Source of the DNA: CAMAVH01 sp964628235
Lineage (GTDB): Bacteria; Pseudomonadota; Alphaproteobacteria; SMXQ01
Assembly (NCBI GenBank): GCA_964628235.1
Contig: CAZVLU010000007.1
Location: 30,706-94,705 of the forward strand
Direction: 5' to 3'
DNA length: 64,000 nt
Shown here: positions 42,629 to 51,997 of the stretch, piece after piece
Layout of the letters: each line of letters starts with the position of its first letter
Position numbering within the stretch: position 1 is the stretch's first letter
The notes under the pieces: generated by a model
The model's input: the letters and a program-made list of their open reading frames with translations, nothing else
Told to the model about the DNA's origin: nothing
Database searches by the model: none
Made by a program: the position numbers and the translations under genes

Positions 42629-44896
42629 TCAGTCCGGCTTTTTGCCGAACTTCTTGCCATCGAATTTTTTATCGCCAAATTTCTTGTCGCCGAACTTCTT
42701 TCCGGCAAAACCCTTGGGACCGCCCGCCGACTTGTCGGCAAAGCTCTTCTGGAACGGTTTGCCGGCCCGCGATTTGCCGGCCCCCGCCGCCGGCGTCGCC
42801 AAATCGAGCTTCAACTGGGGCCGTGGTTCGCGCGGCGCCTCCGGCGCGGGACGCGTGATATAGCCGTCCTCGCTGCGCTTCACATAGGGCTTCTTATCGG
42901 CCCGGGCGGCGTAGGGCTTTTTATCGCTATAAGGCTTCTTGTCTTCGTACGGCTTTTTATCGCCGCGCGGCGCATAGGGTTTCTTATCCTCGCGCGGCGT
43001 GTAGGGCTTGGCCGCAGGCGGGGCGACGGGCGCGTCGCCGGACTCGAAACGGCGGCTCGGGCCGGCGTCGGCGGTCACATCGGGGCGCGAACGACGCACA
43101 TACGGCTTGTCGCCGCCCTTGTTGTAATTGTTGCCGCCCTTATAGGCGCCTGGCGTGTAAGGCTTCTTGTCGCCATCGCTGCGCTCGCGGCGTTCATAAC
43201 GCGGCTTGTCGTCGCGCGATTCCGAAGAGCGCGATTCCGCGCGCGGCGGACGCGGCGCTTCGGCCGGCGGCGCGCCCTCGGCGCGTGTGAAATGGATGCC
43301 TTCGTCCTTCTCGTCGGGCTTGCTCGCCGAAATGAAGAATTTGTCGGCGGCGGCAGCCGAGATTTGGAAGCGCGTGTCCTTGTCGAAAATGCGGATGGCG
43401 CCGATGTCGCGTTTGGTGACATGGCCGCGCCGGCAGATCAGCGGCAGCAGCCATTTCGGATCGGCGTTGTTGTCGCGCCCGATGTTCATGCGGAACCACG
43501 GCGCATCGGCATAATCGGCGCGCTCGCGCGGCGTGCGCGGCGCATCGACTACCGCGCCGCCCGGGGAACTGTCGCTGCCCGACAGCAATTCTTCCGGCGC
43601 CGGCAGGTTGGAGCGATGCAGGCGAATGAAGGCGACGGCGATCTCCTCCGCGCTGCGCTGCGCCAGTATCGCTTGGGCGGCGGCCTGCTCGTCCGGCGTC
43701 ACTTCGGCAGCGGCGGTGATGTCGCGCACCAAGCGGTCCTGATCCTGGGCGCGAATTTCCTCAGCCGACGGCGGCGAAATCCAGGTCGCCTTGAGATTGG
43801 CGGCGCCGAGCAATTGCTCGGCACGGCGGCGGCGCGGGTGCGCCACCAAGAGCACGCAGGTGCCCTTGCGGCCGGCGCGGCCGGTGCGGCCGCTGCGATG
43901 GAGCAGCGTCTCGCGGTTTTGCGGCAAGTCGGCATGAATGACCAAGCCGAGATCGGGCAGATCGATGCCGCGCGCCGCGACATCGGTGGCGACGCAAACG
44001 CGGGCGCGGCCGTCGCGCAGGGCCTGTAATGCATGGGTACGCTCGCTTTGGCTCAACTCGCCCGACAGCGCCACGGCGGCGAAGCCGCGCTCCAGCAGGC
44101 TGGCATAGAGATGGCGGACGCCCTCGCGGGTGGCGCAGAAGATCATCGCGCCGCGCGCCTCATAGAAGCGCAAGATGTTGACGACCGCGTGCTCCATCTC
44201 GTTCGGCGCGATGCGCACGGCGCGATATTCGATGTCGGTGTGGGCCGAGGCGTCGGTCGCGGTGACGACGCGTTTGGCATCGCGCTGGAAGCGTTTGGCG
44301 AGCGCGGCAATTTCGCGCGGAATGGTCGCCGAGAACAGCAAGGTTTGACGCTCGGGCGGCGTCATATCGAGCATGAATTCGAGATCATCGCGAAAGCCCA
44401 TGTCGAGCATTTCGTCGGCTTCGTCGAGCACGACGACGCGCAGTTTCGAGGTTTCGAAATTGCTGCGCTCCAAATGGTCGCGTAGGCGGCCCGGAGTGCC
44501 GACGATGATATGCACGCCGCCCGAAAGAACGCGCTTCTCGGCGCGCACGTCCATGCCGCCGACGCAAGACGCGACGCGCAAATTCAAATGCTGATAGAGC
44601 CAGGTCAGCTCGCGGTGGACTTGCAACGCCAACTCACGTGTCGGCGCGATGATCAGCGCCAGCGGCGCGATATCGCCGCGCGGCGCGCTCGGGCCGATCA
44701 ACTTATCCTCGAGCAGGGTCTGCGCCAACGCCAGGCCGTAGGCCACGGTCTTGCCCGAGCCGGTCTGCGCCGAGACCAGAAGATCGCGCCCCGCCGTGCC
44801 GGGCTCAAGCACAGCGGCCTGGACCGGCGTGGGCTCGGCATAGCCCTGATCGGTCAGGGCAAGGGCAAGGGCGGAATCAAGGGCGGGAAACGGCAT
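42629..44896 (-). CDS. DEAD-box RNA helicase with Lys-rich repeat tail
   Basis: A 755-residue ATP-dependent RNA helicase. All motifs are visible: AQTGSGKT (I), PTRELALQ (Ia), VLDEADEM (II), SAT (III), the VATDVAARGIDLPDL and HRSGRTGRAG region (V, VI). A DbpA-like RNA-binding domain lies around residues 470-560. The last 180 residues are low-complexity, with six DKKPY repeats and a GDKKF-type end, probably a disordered RNA-binding tail. It resembles DeaD/CsdA in rRNA or cold-shock mRNA remodelling. Five bases separate its stop from the YbhP-like stop; the two genes converge. Confidence 0.94.
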   Translation of the reverse strand: MPFPALDSALALALTDQGYAEPTPVQAAVLEPGTAGRDLLVSAQTGSGKTVAYGLALAQTLLEDKLIGPSAPRGDIAPLALIIAPTRELALQVHRELTWLYQHLNLRVASCVGGMDVRAEKRVLSGGVHIIVGTPGRLRDHLERSNFETSKLRVVVLDEADEMLDMGFRDDLEFMLDMTPPERQTLLFSATIPREIAALAKRFQRDAKRVVTATDASAHTDIEYRAVRIAPNEMEHAVVNILRFYEARGAMIFCATREGVRHLYASLLERGFAAVALSGELSQSERTHALQALRDGRARVCVATDVAARGIDLPDLGLVIHADLPQNRETLLHRSGRTGRAGRKGTCVLLVAHPRRRRAEQLLGAANLKATWISPPSAEEIRAQDQDRLVRDITAAAEVTPDEQAAAQAILAQRSAEEIAVAFIRLHRSNLPAPEELLSGSDSSPGGAVVDAPRTPRERADYADAPWFRMNIGRDNNADPKWLLPLICRRGHVTKRDIGAIRIFDKDTRFQISAAAADKFFISASKPDEKDEGIHFTRAEGAPPAEAPRPPRAESRSSESRDDKPRYERRERSDGDKKPYTPGAYKGGNNYNKGGDKPYVRRSRPDVTADAGPSRRFESGDAPVAPPAAKPYTPREDKKPYAPRGDKKPYEDKKPYSDKKPYAARADKKPYVKRSEDGYITRPAPEAPREPRPQLKLDLATPAAGAGKSRAGKPFQKSFADKSAGGPKGFAGKKFGDKKFGDKKFDGKKFGKKPD
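42640..43200 (-). repeat. DKKPY/GKKF low-complexity coding repeats
   Basis: Degenerate repeats encoding DKKPY (six copies) and a closing GDKKF/DGKKF series. Codon use varies between copies (AAA/AAG, TAC/TAT), so this is a protein-level repeat rather than a recent DNA duplication. Confidence 0.75.
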
Positions 44897-45058
44897 GACA
44901 AAAGGTCCTGGGGAAGGCGCGGCCGGCCTGGAAATGGATCGCGGGACATGGGCGCTCGGCGGCGGGCCCCGTATCTACAGGATTTCGCCGCCCTCGCCCA
45001 TCATTACCTAGCGAGATTTCTCGCAAAACCAGCTAACGGCTTGGTCTAACGCCGAAAG

Positions 45059-46939
45059 TTAAGGTACGCAACCGCTCGCAGCGGCCAAAGCGCGGGCCGC
45101 AGGATCAAGCGTGGCCGGCAATTCCTGCGGCTGACCGAGCCAAGCCGGGCCCCGGCCAGGCTGCGGCGCGACGCTCGGGGCGTCCAGCGAACCGGTGACA
45201 TGGAGCGGCCAATCGAGCGCCAGCCCGCCGCTGCTGCTCGGGTCGCTGCGCAGCAAAAGATCGACCTGGCCGCTCGCGATATCGACCGCGCCGCCGCCGG
45301 CCAGCCGCGCATCGGTGGCGCGCAGCGCCAGCGGCAGGATGCGGGCGTTGCCGTTCTGGATATCGGCCACGGCGAGCAAACATTGGATCGGCGTCGTCGC
45401 CGTGTTGCGCCGGAACAGCGCGCGCAGATCGAGCGAGACTTTCTCCAGCAGCGCACTGCTGATCGCGCCGCCGGCCATGGCGATGACCGCTTGGCCTTTG
45501 CTGACGCGCAGCGCCTGCTCGAAACTCTGGCCGGTCATGGCGAGGACCAGACGGCCATCAAGTTTACCCGAGAGCATTCCGTCTTCTTGAAGGCCGGCAA
45601 GGCCGGTAATCCGCGCCGCATCGGCGCCGGCATAGGCAAGGCGCAGGCTCGCCGCGCCGGCAACAGGACCAGCAGCGCGCAGCGCGCCGTCCAAGCGGAC
45701 GCGGCCACCGGCGAATCCGACGCTCGTCTCTTGGACGGCGATCTCGCCAGGCAGCATATGGCCTTGCAAGCGTAGCGCCTCGAAGGTCAGGTCGCGGTAG
45801 GTCACCACCGTCGATGCGATGCGGGCCTTGAGCGTCGTCGCCAGATTGTCTTCCGGGCGAAAACTCGCGCTCCCTCCGCGGCCCGGTTCGGCAACGCCGT
45901 CAATCAACGTCTCGACGGCGAAGCGATCGAGCGCCACGTCGACCTCGGCGGCGTCAGGTTCGCCATGACCGCCTTCGATGAAACGAAAATCGCCTTTCAC
46001 CGCGCTGTCCTTGAAGCGGCCAGTCATGCCGGCAAGCCGCCAGTCGTCGCCGTCATGCGTAAGCTCGCTTTGCAGCGCGACCGGGAAGGCAAGCGGGCGC
46101 TCATAGCCGAACAGCTTGAGAAAGACGGCGAAATCTGCAATGGCGAGATCGAGTCGGCCGCGAACACCGTCAAAATCGAGCGGCTCGCCGATGCCGCCTT
46201 GAAAGGCGATCCGTGCATCGCCGCTCGTCGCCGCAATCTCGGCCGGAAAGGGGCCTGAGGCGTCGCGCATCTCGGTATAAGACCCGCCGACCACATTGAG
46301 TTGCAGCGGGATGTCGTTATAAGCGCCGCGCGCCATCATCTGCGTCGGGCTCGTCCCATCGGGCGCCGCGAGGGTGGCCTCGTCGAGGCCGATGCGGATG
46401 TCACGGCTGCCTTCAGAGCGGTAGGTGATGAGCAAATCGCGCAACAGCATGTCTTTGACGTCGGGGAATTGACGCCGGTTCTTCGGCACCAAGGCGAGTC
46501 CGGCGGCCGGGACCGCCGAGGGCGCGGACGCCTCGCCGAAGCGCCAGTTGCGGGCGCCGTCGTCGCGGCGCTCCAGCGTTAGGTCGACGCCTTCGAGCCG
46601 CAGCACGTCATATTGCACGACGCCGCGCAGCAGGGCCGGCAAATAGACCACCGCCGTCATGCGGCCGATCCGCAGCATGTCGGGCCAATCGCTCCACTCG
46701 GCGTTGGCGACACGAAAATCACGGACCTCGAACTTGAAGGTTCGGCCCCAAACCAGGCGTAAATCGCCCACCGTGACAGCGCGGCCCAGTTCGTCGCTCG
46801 CCATGCGCTGCAAAATTGGACGCAAATCGGCGGTCGAGAGATAAACGATCAGGCCGACCGGCACAGCGATGATGAACGCCAATAGCGCGAGAGCGAGCCG
46901 CCAAACCAGGCGCGAGCGGGGACGGCTGGGATGTATCAT
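45059..46939 (-). CDS. AsmA-family protein (second copy)
   Basis: A 626-residue envelope protein: basic start, one hydrophobic helix (about residues 11-35), then periplasmic repeats. STADLRPILQRMASDELGRAVTVGDL is the AsmA N-terminal pattern, and the C-terminal half has SFEQALRVSKGQAVIAMAGGAI of the AsmA_2 domain. It shares layout but little sequence with the AsmA protein at 20216. The ATG at 46939 is chosen by homology; an in-frame ATG at 46987 is also possible. No operon partner. Confidence 0.87.
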   Translation of the reverse strand: MIHPSRPRSRLVWRLALALLAFIIAVPVGLIVYLSTADLRPILQRMASDELGRAVTVGDLRLVWGRTFKFEVRDFRVANAEWSDWPDMLRIGRMTAVVYLPALLRGVVQYDVLRLEGVDLTLERRDDGARNWRFGEASAPSAVPAAGLALVPKNRRQFPDVKDMLLRDLLITYRSEGSRDIRIGLDEATLAAPDGTSPTQMMARGAYNDIPLQLNVVGGSYTEMRDASGPFPAEIAATSGDARIAFQGGIGEPLDFDGVRGRLDLAIADFAVFLKLFGYERPLAFPVALQSELTHDGDDWRLAGMTGRFKDSAVKGDFRFIEGGHGEPDAAEVDVALDRFAVETLIDGVAEPGRGGSASFRPEDNLATTLKARIASTVVTYRDLTFEALRLQGHMLPGEIAVQETSVGFAGGRVRLDGALRAAGPVAGAASLRLAYAGADAARITGLAGLQEDGMLSGKLDGRLVLAMTGQSFEQALRVSKGQAVIAMAGGAISSALLEKVSLDLRALFRRNTATTPIQCLLAVADIQNGNARILPLALRATDARLAGGGAVDIASGQVDLLLRSDPSSSGGLALDWPLHVTGSLDAPSVAPQPGRGPAWLGQPQELPATLDPAARALAAASGCVP

Positions 46940-47064
46940 CGAACATTCGAAGTTGGAGTCTGACAAGTCGGCATTATGCGCCCTCATGGCTGGGTTGCAA
47001 TCGACGGGGTGGACGGAGAACGTCGCCGGGGGCGCTCTGGTCCCATTCCATACTGTGTTCCGTC

Positions 47065-47271
47065 ATGATTGCACCCGTTTCCGCCGCCAGTTTCATTGCC
47101 TTCGCGCTCATCGCCCGCGGCATGCTGCTGACGCCGGGGCCGAACATGCTCTATCTGCGCAGCCGGTCGATCCTGCAGGGCCGCGCTGCAGGCTTTATTT
47201 CGCTAATGGGCGTGACGCTCGGCCTGACGCAGATCGCCATCCGCCTCGCGTTGGAAAAGCGGGCCGCCTAG
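47065..47271 (+). pseudogene. LysE/RhtB exporter remnant with internal deletion
   Basis: A 68-residue frame of a family normally about 205 residues long. The first half is a clear LysE N-terminus (LTPGPNMLYLRSRSILQGRAAGFISLMGVTLG); it then joins, in frame, IAIRLALEKRAA, which looks like the C-terminal end of the same family. About 140 residues are missing between, so an amino-acid exporter was probably lost by internal deletion. The Kef-type gene follows 80 bases on. Confidence 0.75.
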
Positions 47272-47351
47272 AAAGCCTGCGTATCAAGCGCGTTCCCGCC
47301 CGCCGCCCGCCGATTTATAGTCGCTTCGGCAGACAGTCGAAGGAACCGGGC

Positions 47352-49187
47352 ATGGCGATCGAATCCGCGGGCGTAAATCTTACTCAGGCCGTGGCCCTAT
47401 TGGCGGCGGGCGTCGTCGCCGTGCCGCTGTTTCGTCGTCTCGGCCTCGGCTCGGTGCTGGGCTATCTCGCCGCCGGCCTGGTGATCGGGCCCTATGGTTT
47501 CCGCCTCATCGCCGACCCGGAAGCTATCCTGCATGTCGCCGAACTGGGCGTCGTGATGTTCCTCTTCGTCATCGGCCTGGAAATGCGCCCAACACGCCTA
47601 TGGGCCATTCGCGGCGAGATTTTCGGCCTTGGCGCGGCGCAAGTCTTGACCTGCGGCGCGCTGCTGTCGGGCGTCGGCATTGTCTCCGGCCTGCCGCCTG
47701 TGGTCGCCGTGATCGGCGCCATGGGCTTCGTCATGTCGTCGACCGCCGTGATCATGCAGATGCTCAACGAGCGCGGCGAGACGGCGACGCGCGGCGGCCA
47801 GCGCGCCGTGGCGATCTTGCTGCTCGAAGACCTCGCCATCGTGCCGCTGCTGGCGCTGGTCAGCCTTCTGGTGTCGCTGAGCGGCGTTGCCGAGCGCAGC
47901 CAGCCGATCTGGCTCAGCCTCGCCATCGGCGCCGGCGTCATCGCTGTCGTAATCGCCGCCGGGCGTTGGCTGCTCAACCCGCTGTTCCATATCCTGGCCA
48001 AGGCCGAGGCGCGCGAAGTGATGACGGCGGCGGCTCTGCTCGTCGTGCTCGGCACCGCCCTGTTCATGCAGTGGGGCGGACTCTCCATGGCAATGGGCGC
48101 CTTCCTGGCCGGCGTGCTGCTCTCCGAGTCAACGTTCCGCCACCAACTCGAAGCCGATATCGACCCGTTTCGCGGTATCCTGCTCGGTCTATTCTTCCTC
48201 AGCGTCGGCATGGCGCTCGACCTCGGCGTGATCGCCGCCGAATGGCGCTGGATCGCCGGCGGCGTCGCCGCTTTCATGCTGGTCAAGGCGCTCGGCATCT
48301 ACGGCATCGCGCGGCTGTTCAAGGCGGACAATAAAGAAGCGCTGCGCCGCTCGGTGTTGTTCGCGCAAGGCGGCGAATTCGCCTTCGTGCTCTATGCCGC
48401 AGCGCAATCGGGCGGCCTGTTCGATGCCCGCGTCGGATCGGCTTTCACCGCCGTTGTCATCCTGTCGATGGCGCTGACGCCGCTCATGGTCCTGGCGATG
48501 GACCGCGCTTTGCCGCGCGACGAAATCGATCTCGACGGCATCGAGAAGGTCGGCGGGCCGAGCGGCCGCGTGCTCTTTATCGGCTTCGGCCGTTTTGCCC
48601 AGATGGCCAGCCAACCGCTGCTGGCGCGCGGCGTCGACGTCGTGCTGATCGAAACCGATGTCGATATGATCCGCGCCGCCGGAAATTTCGGCTTCAAGGT
48701 CTATTACGGCGACGGCACGCGCCTCGACGTGCTGCGCGCCTCCGGCGCGGCGCACGCCGAAGCGATCCTCGTCTGCGTCGACAAGCCGGCCGTCGCCGAC
48801 CGGATCGTCGAGCTGTGCAAATCGGAGTTTCCGCTCGCCAATCTGTTCGTCCGCGCCTTCGACCGAGGCCACGCGCTGCGCCTGATTTCTGCCGGCGTCG
48901 AATACCAGATCCGCGAAACCATGGAATCCGCTCTCGCCTTCGGCGAAGCCGTCCTGCTCGGCCTCGGCGTCGAGGCGGGAGAGGCGGCAGAGACCATCGT
49001 CGACGTGCGTCGGCGCGACGAGGAGCGCCTTGGCTTGCAGATGACCGGCGGATTGGACGCCGGCAAATCGCTGCTGCGCGGCAATATGCAGACGCCGCAG
49101 CCGACGCCCTTGACCAAGCCGCAACGCGAAGGCCGCCCGCTCAACGAGGAAGCCGCCGACATCCTCGACGAGACGGCGGCCAGATAG
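47352..49187 (+). CDS. CPA2 cation:proton antiporter with RCK domain (KefB/KefC-like)
   Basis: A 611-residue inner-membrane antiporter. About 12 helices fill residues 10-400, with LGYLAAGLVIGPYGF, GLEMRPTRLW, SSTAVIMQML and AVAILLLEDLAIVPLLAL as CPA2 hallmarks. A cytosolic RCK/TrkA-N domain follows (GRVLFIGFGRFAQMASQPL, IETDVDMIRAAG). It should exchange K+ (or Na+) for protons under nucleotide or glutathione control. GAAGGAA lies before the ATG. No KefF/KefG-type partner is next to it. Confidence 0.9.
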   Translation: MAIESAGVNLTQAVALLAAGVVAVPLFRRLGLGSVLGYLAAGLVIGPYGFRLIADPEAILHVAELGVVMFLFVIGLEMRPTRLWAIRGEIFGLGAAQVLTCGALLSGVGIVSGLPPVVAVIGAMGFVMSSTAVIMQMLNERGETATRGGQRAVAILLLEDLAIVPLLALVSLLVSLSGVAERSQPIWLSLAIGAGVIAVVIAAGRWLLNPLFHILAKAEAREVMTAAALLVVLGTALFMQWGGLSMAMGAFLAGVLLSESTFRHQLEADIDPFRGILLGLFFLSVGMALDLGVIAAEWRWIAGGVAAFMLVKALGIYGIARLFKADNKEALRRSVLFAQGGEFAFVLYAAAQSGGLFDARVGSAFTAVVILSMALTPLMVLAMDRALPRDEIDLDGIEKVGGPSGRVLFIGFGRFAQMASQPLLARGVDVVLIETDVDMIRAAGNFGFKVYYGDGTRLDVLRASGAAHAEAILVCVDKPAVADRIVELCKSEFPLANLFVRAFDRGHALRLISAGVEYQIRETMESALAFGEAVLLGLGVEAGEAAETIVDVRRRDEERLGLQMTGGLDAGKSLLRGNMQTPQPTPLTKPQREGRPLNEEAADILDETAAR

Positions 49188-49294
49188 CGCTGCGGCGTTT
49201 CACGAAAAACGGTTGCTGGCGCAAAGCCGCCTCCCTACCATCGCCACTCCAACAACAGCGCGAATGCGCGGCTTATCACAGGGAGACATGCGAC

Positions 49295-50578
49295 ATGGCC
49301 AGTTCCGCCATCGAACGCCGCACGACACGCTGGCAACAACAGCGCTGGGTGCTCGACGCCGTCATCAAGGCCGTCGGCCCCGAATGGGACCAGGGCCGCA
49401 TCGCCTCGAAAAGCAAGCCCGGCGGTGAGGTCGCCGAGAAAGATTTTCGCGCCGCTGCCCGTCGCATGCGCAAATTCGACGACATGCACCGCGAGTTCGC
49501 CAATGCCGCGCGCAAACGCGAAGCGCGCGCCAAGGCCTTCGAGGACCAGGGCCGCTTCGTCTCGGCCGGCGAAAGCTACATCGCCGCAGCCCTTCTTTGG
49601 GCCTCAGCCTGCTGGCCGATTTTTGAAGCGAATGAGACGCTGCATGCCTATGAAGCGCGGATGAACGCCTGCTACGCCAAGTTCATCAAATATGCGCCGC
49701 ACCCGATCGAGAAGGTCGAGGTGCCGTTCGGCAAGAAATCCCTACCCGGCTATCTGCACCTGCCGCGCAAGCCGATGGCCGGCGAAAAATTCCCCTGCAT
49801 CATCTCGATCGGCGGCATGGACGGCAGCAAAGAGAATATGGTCTCCATCTACGGCGACCGTTTTCTGGCGCGCGGTCTTGCCGTGCTCGCCATCGACGGC
49901 CCGGGCCAAGCCGAGGCGGCATCGCGCGGCATCTTCTTCACGCCGAGCAATTTCTGCGACGCCGGCCTCGCCATTCACAAGTTTCTGTCGACCAAGAAAA
50001 CCATCGACATCGCCAAGCTCGCCATCCGCAGCTCCAGCTTCGGCAGCTATTTCGGTAGCGTCGCCTCTGCTGCGCTGGGCGATAAAATCAAGGGATATGC
50101 GGTTGCCGGCGTCTGCCACGAGCCGGGCTGCCATACGATCTTCAACATGGCCTCGCCGACCTTCAAGGCGCGCTTCATGTTCATGTCGGGCTATGACGAC
50201 GAAGCCGCCTTTGACCGCTTCTGCAAGAAGATCGATCTCCGGCCCTACGCGCCCAAGATCAAAGCCCCCTACATGGTAGTGGCCGGCGAAAACGATCAGC
50301 TTTCGCCGATCGAACATACCGAAGCGCTGTTCGACATGATGACGGCGCCGCGCCGCTTGGTGATCTTCGAGGGCGCCAATCACAGCGTTGCCGACGCGCC
50401 GAGCGTCGATAACGGCGACGAGAAGAACAGCCTGATCGCCGATTGGCTGCTCGACCGCATCAATGGCAAGCCCTTCCAATCCGAGCGCGTCTGGGTGACG
50501 TCTTCCGGTCAGGCGGTCGTGACGCCTTATGGCAAAGCAGCGGGCGGCAAAGCAAAGCCGAAAAGAACAAAAGCCTAA
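49295..50578 (+). CDS. alpha/beta hydrolase related to dihydroxypseudooxynicotine hydrolase
   Basis: A 427-residue protein with a long helical N-terminal region (residues 1-160, charged) and a C-terminal alpha/beta hydrolase fold (FPCIISIGGMDGSKEN, LAIDGPGQAEA). Size and order match the C-C bond hydrolase of nicotine degradation and FrsA-like proteins. The nucleophile elbow reads SSSFGSYFG instead of G-x-S-x-G, so the first Gly is Ser. Asp and His of the triad are probably in GENDQLSP and GANHSVAD. The stop overlaps the M24 gene on the other strand by four bases. Confidence 0.78.
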   Translation: MASSAIERRTTRWQQQRWVLDAVIKAVGPEWDQGRIASKSKPGGEVAEKDFRAAARRMRKFDDMHREFANAARKREARAKAFEDQGRFVSAGESYIAAALLWASACWPIFEANETLHAYEARMNACYAKFIKYAPHPIEKVEVPFGKKSLPGYLHLPRKPMAGEKFPCIISIGGMDGSKENMVSIYGDRFLARGLAVLAIDGPGQAEAASRGIFFTPSNFCDAGLAIHKFLSTKKTIDIAKLAIRSSSFGSYFGSVASAALGDKIKGYAVAGVCHEPGCHTIFNMASPTFKARFMFMSGYDDEAAFDRFCKKIDLRPYAPKIKAPYMVVAGENDQLSPIEHTEALFDMMTAPRRLVIFEGANHSVADAPSVDNGDEKNSLIADWLLDRINGKPFQSERVWVTSSGQAVVTPYGKAAGGKAKPKRTKA

Positions 50579-51780
50579 GCGCTGCGCCGAAACCCGCGCG
50601 GCGCATGATGCAGGCGCTGGATGCCATCCTTTTTAATCAGCACCAGCTCGCCGGTCTGCACGCCGGCTTTGGCGTCCTTGGTCATCACCGAGGGCTGCAC
50701 GACGACCGTCATGCCTTCGGCCAGCGTCATGTTCGGCACCGATGCCGAGGGCCGCTCGCGGGTACCGAGGATCGGCTGCATATAGCCGCCGACATAGCCG
50801 TGCACGAGATCGTCGCAGATCGTGAAACCGGCCCCGGCGATGCTGGACGCGACATCAAGGATTTCATCCATCGTCGTGCCGGCGCGCATCACCTTGAGGA
50901 TGCCGAGGAAGCACTCTTCAGCGGCGGCATGCAGATCGGCATAGAGCGGCGTCGGATCGGCGGCGACCGAAATCGTGCGCTGCAATTGTCCCGGATAAGA
51001 CCAATAAGAGGCGGCGATTTCGGTGAACACCACATCGCCGGCTTTGACCTTGCGGTTGCGCGCGACTTGCGACGGCACGCAACAGGTCGGGTCGGACATC
51101 GACGTGACGCCGGTGTAATGGATCTGCGTCAACCCGCCCCACGGCACGTAAGCGCGCTCGATGATGTCGGCGAGCTGATACTCCGTCAGGCCCGGCTTCA
51201 ACTCGCGCTCCAGCGCTTCGACCGCCGCGTCGGTCATGGCGCAACCGACGGCGAGCCATTCGAGTTCTTCCGCCGATTTGATCTGGCGCTCTTTGACATA
51301 GGCTTTGCTCATGTCGACCGGCGCAATGCCGGCAGCGACGAACCGCTCATGCAACGCATGGCCATAGGAACCGATGATGCCGACCGATTTGCCTTTGGCG
51401 CCGCGCTTGAGCAATTCCTTGATCATCAGCGCCGTGCTGCCTTCCGCCGCCCAATCGACCTTTGCGTTGGGCGCTAGGATGCGGGCAAGCGCCGCATTGT
51501 TCGGATTCTTGACGAATAGCGCGTCGCTCTCGCCGGGCGTGAAGACGACGTAATGGCCGCCGCCCGGCGGCCAACCGGTGAGCCATTGGATCACCGAGCC
51601 CTTACGGTCGCCACCCGACAGCAGCACATGGGCGACCCCAGCTTCAGTCATGGCGGCGGCCAGCGCCTTGCGCCGGCGTTGCATTTCGGCAGCCGAGAAA
51701 ACCGGCGCCTCAGCCTCGAGCAGGCTGCGCTGATGCGGCGTCAAACGTGCGGGAAAATCATCGAGAACGCGGCTGTCCAT
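50575..51780 (-). CDS. M24 (Xaa-Pro peptidase/creatinase-like) protein with lost metal ligands
   Basis: A 401-residue pita-bread-fold protein with the two-domain M24B layout. Four of the five metal ligands of aminopeptidase P appear replaced: TEIAAS for the D-x-G, GQLQRT for the D of the SDITRT motif, VVVQPSV for the EPG Glu and TGEL at the last Glu; only the His of DLVHGYVGG remains. So it is probably metal-free, as in creatinase, or not catalytic. GGGGAG precedes the ATG. It ends four bases into the convergent hydrolase. Confidence 0.78.
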   Translation of the reverse strand: MDSRVLDDFPARLTPHQRSLLEAEAPVFSAAEMQRRRKALAAAMTEAGVAHVLLSGGDRKGSVIQWLTGWPPGGGHYVVFTPGESDALFVKNPNNAALARILAPNAKVDWAAEGSTALMIKELLKRGAKGKSVGIIGSYGHALHERFVAAGIAPVDMSKAYVKERQIKSAEELEWLAVGCAMTDAAVEALERELKPGLTEYQLADIIERAYVPWGGLTQIHYTGVTSMSDPTCCVPSQVARNRKVKAGDVVFTEIAASYWSYPGQLQRTISVAADPTPLYADLHAAAEECFLGILKVMRAGTTMDEILDVASSIAGAGFTICDDLVHGYVGGYMQPILGTRERPSASVPNMTLAEGMTVVVQPSVMTKDAKAGVQTGELVLIKKDGIQRLHHAPRGFRRSA

Positions 51781-51997
51781 ATATTCGCTCCCCTGGATGG
51801 GCGATTGATGTTCTCAGGTGATGGCTGAAAGCCCGCAGGAACAGCAAAGATGCGGCATGAGCGGCAGCGCGCATTCGCGACGGCCGCAATCTCCTCCCTT
51901 GTCGTCCGGCGGGCTTGTGCCTGCTCTTGCCCGCATCATGCACTGACGCCGTCAACCAGACAACCGACGGCGTGTATCGCCAGATGAACCCAGGCGA

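Noticed and set aside
42640..43200. Repeated DNA units resembling a CRISPR or tandem array
   Set aside because: The units are degenerate codons for DKKPY inside an intact helicase frame, with no regular spacers.
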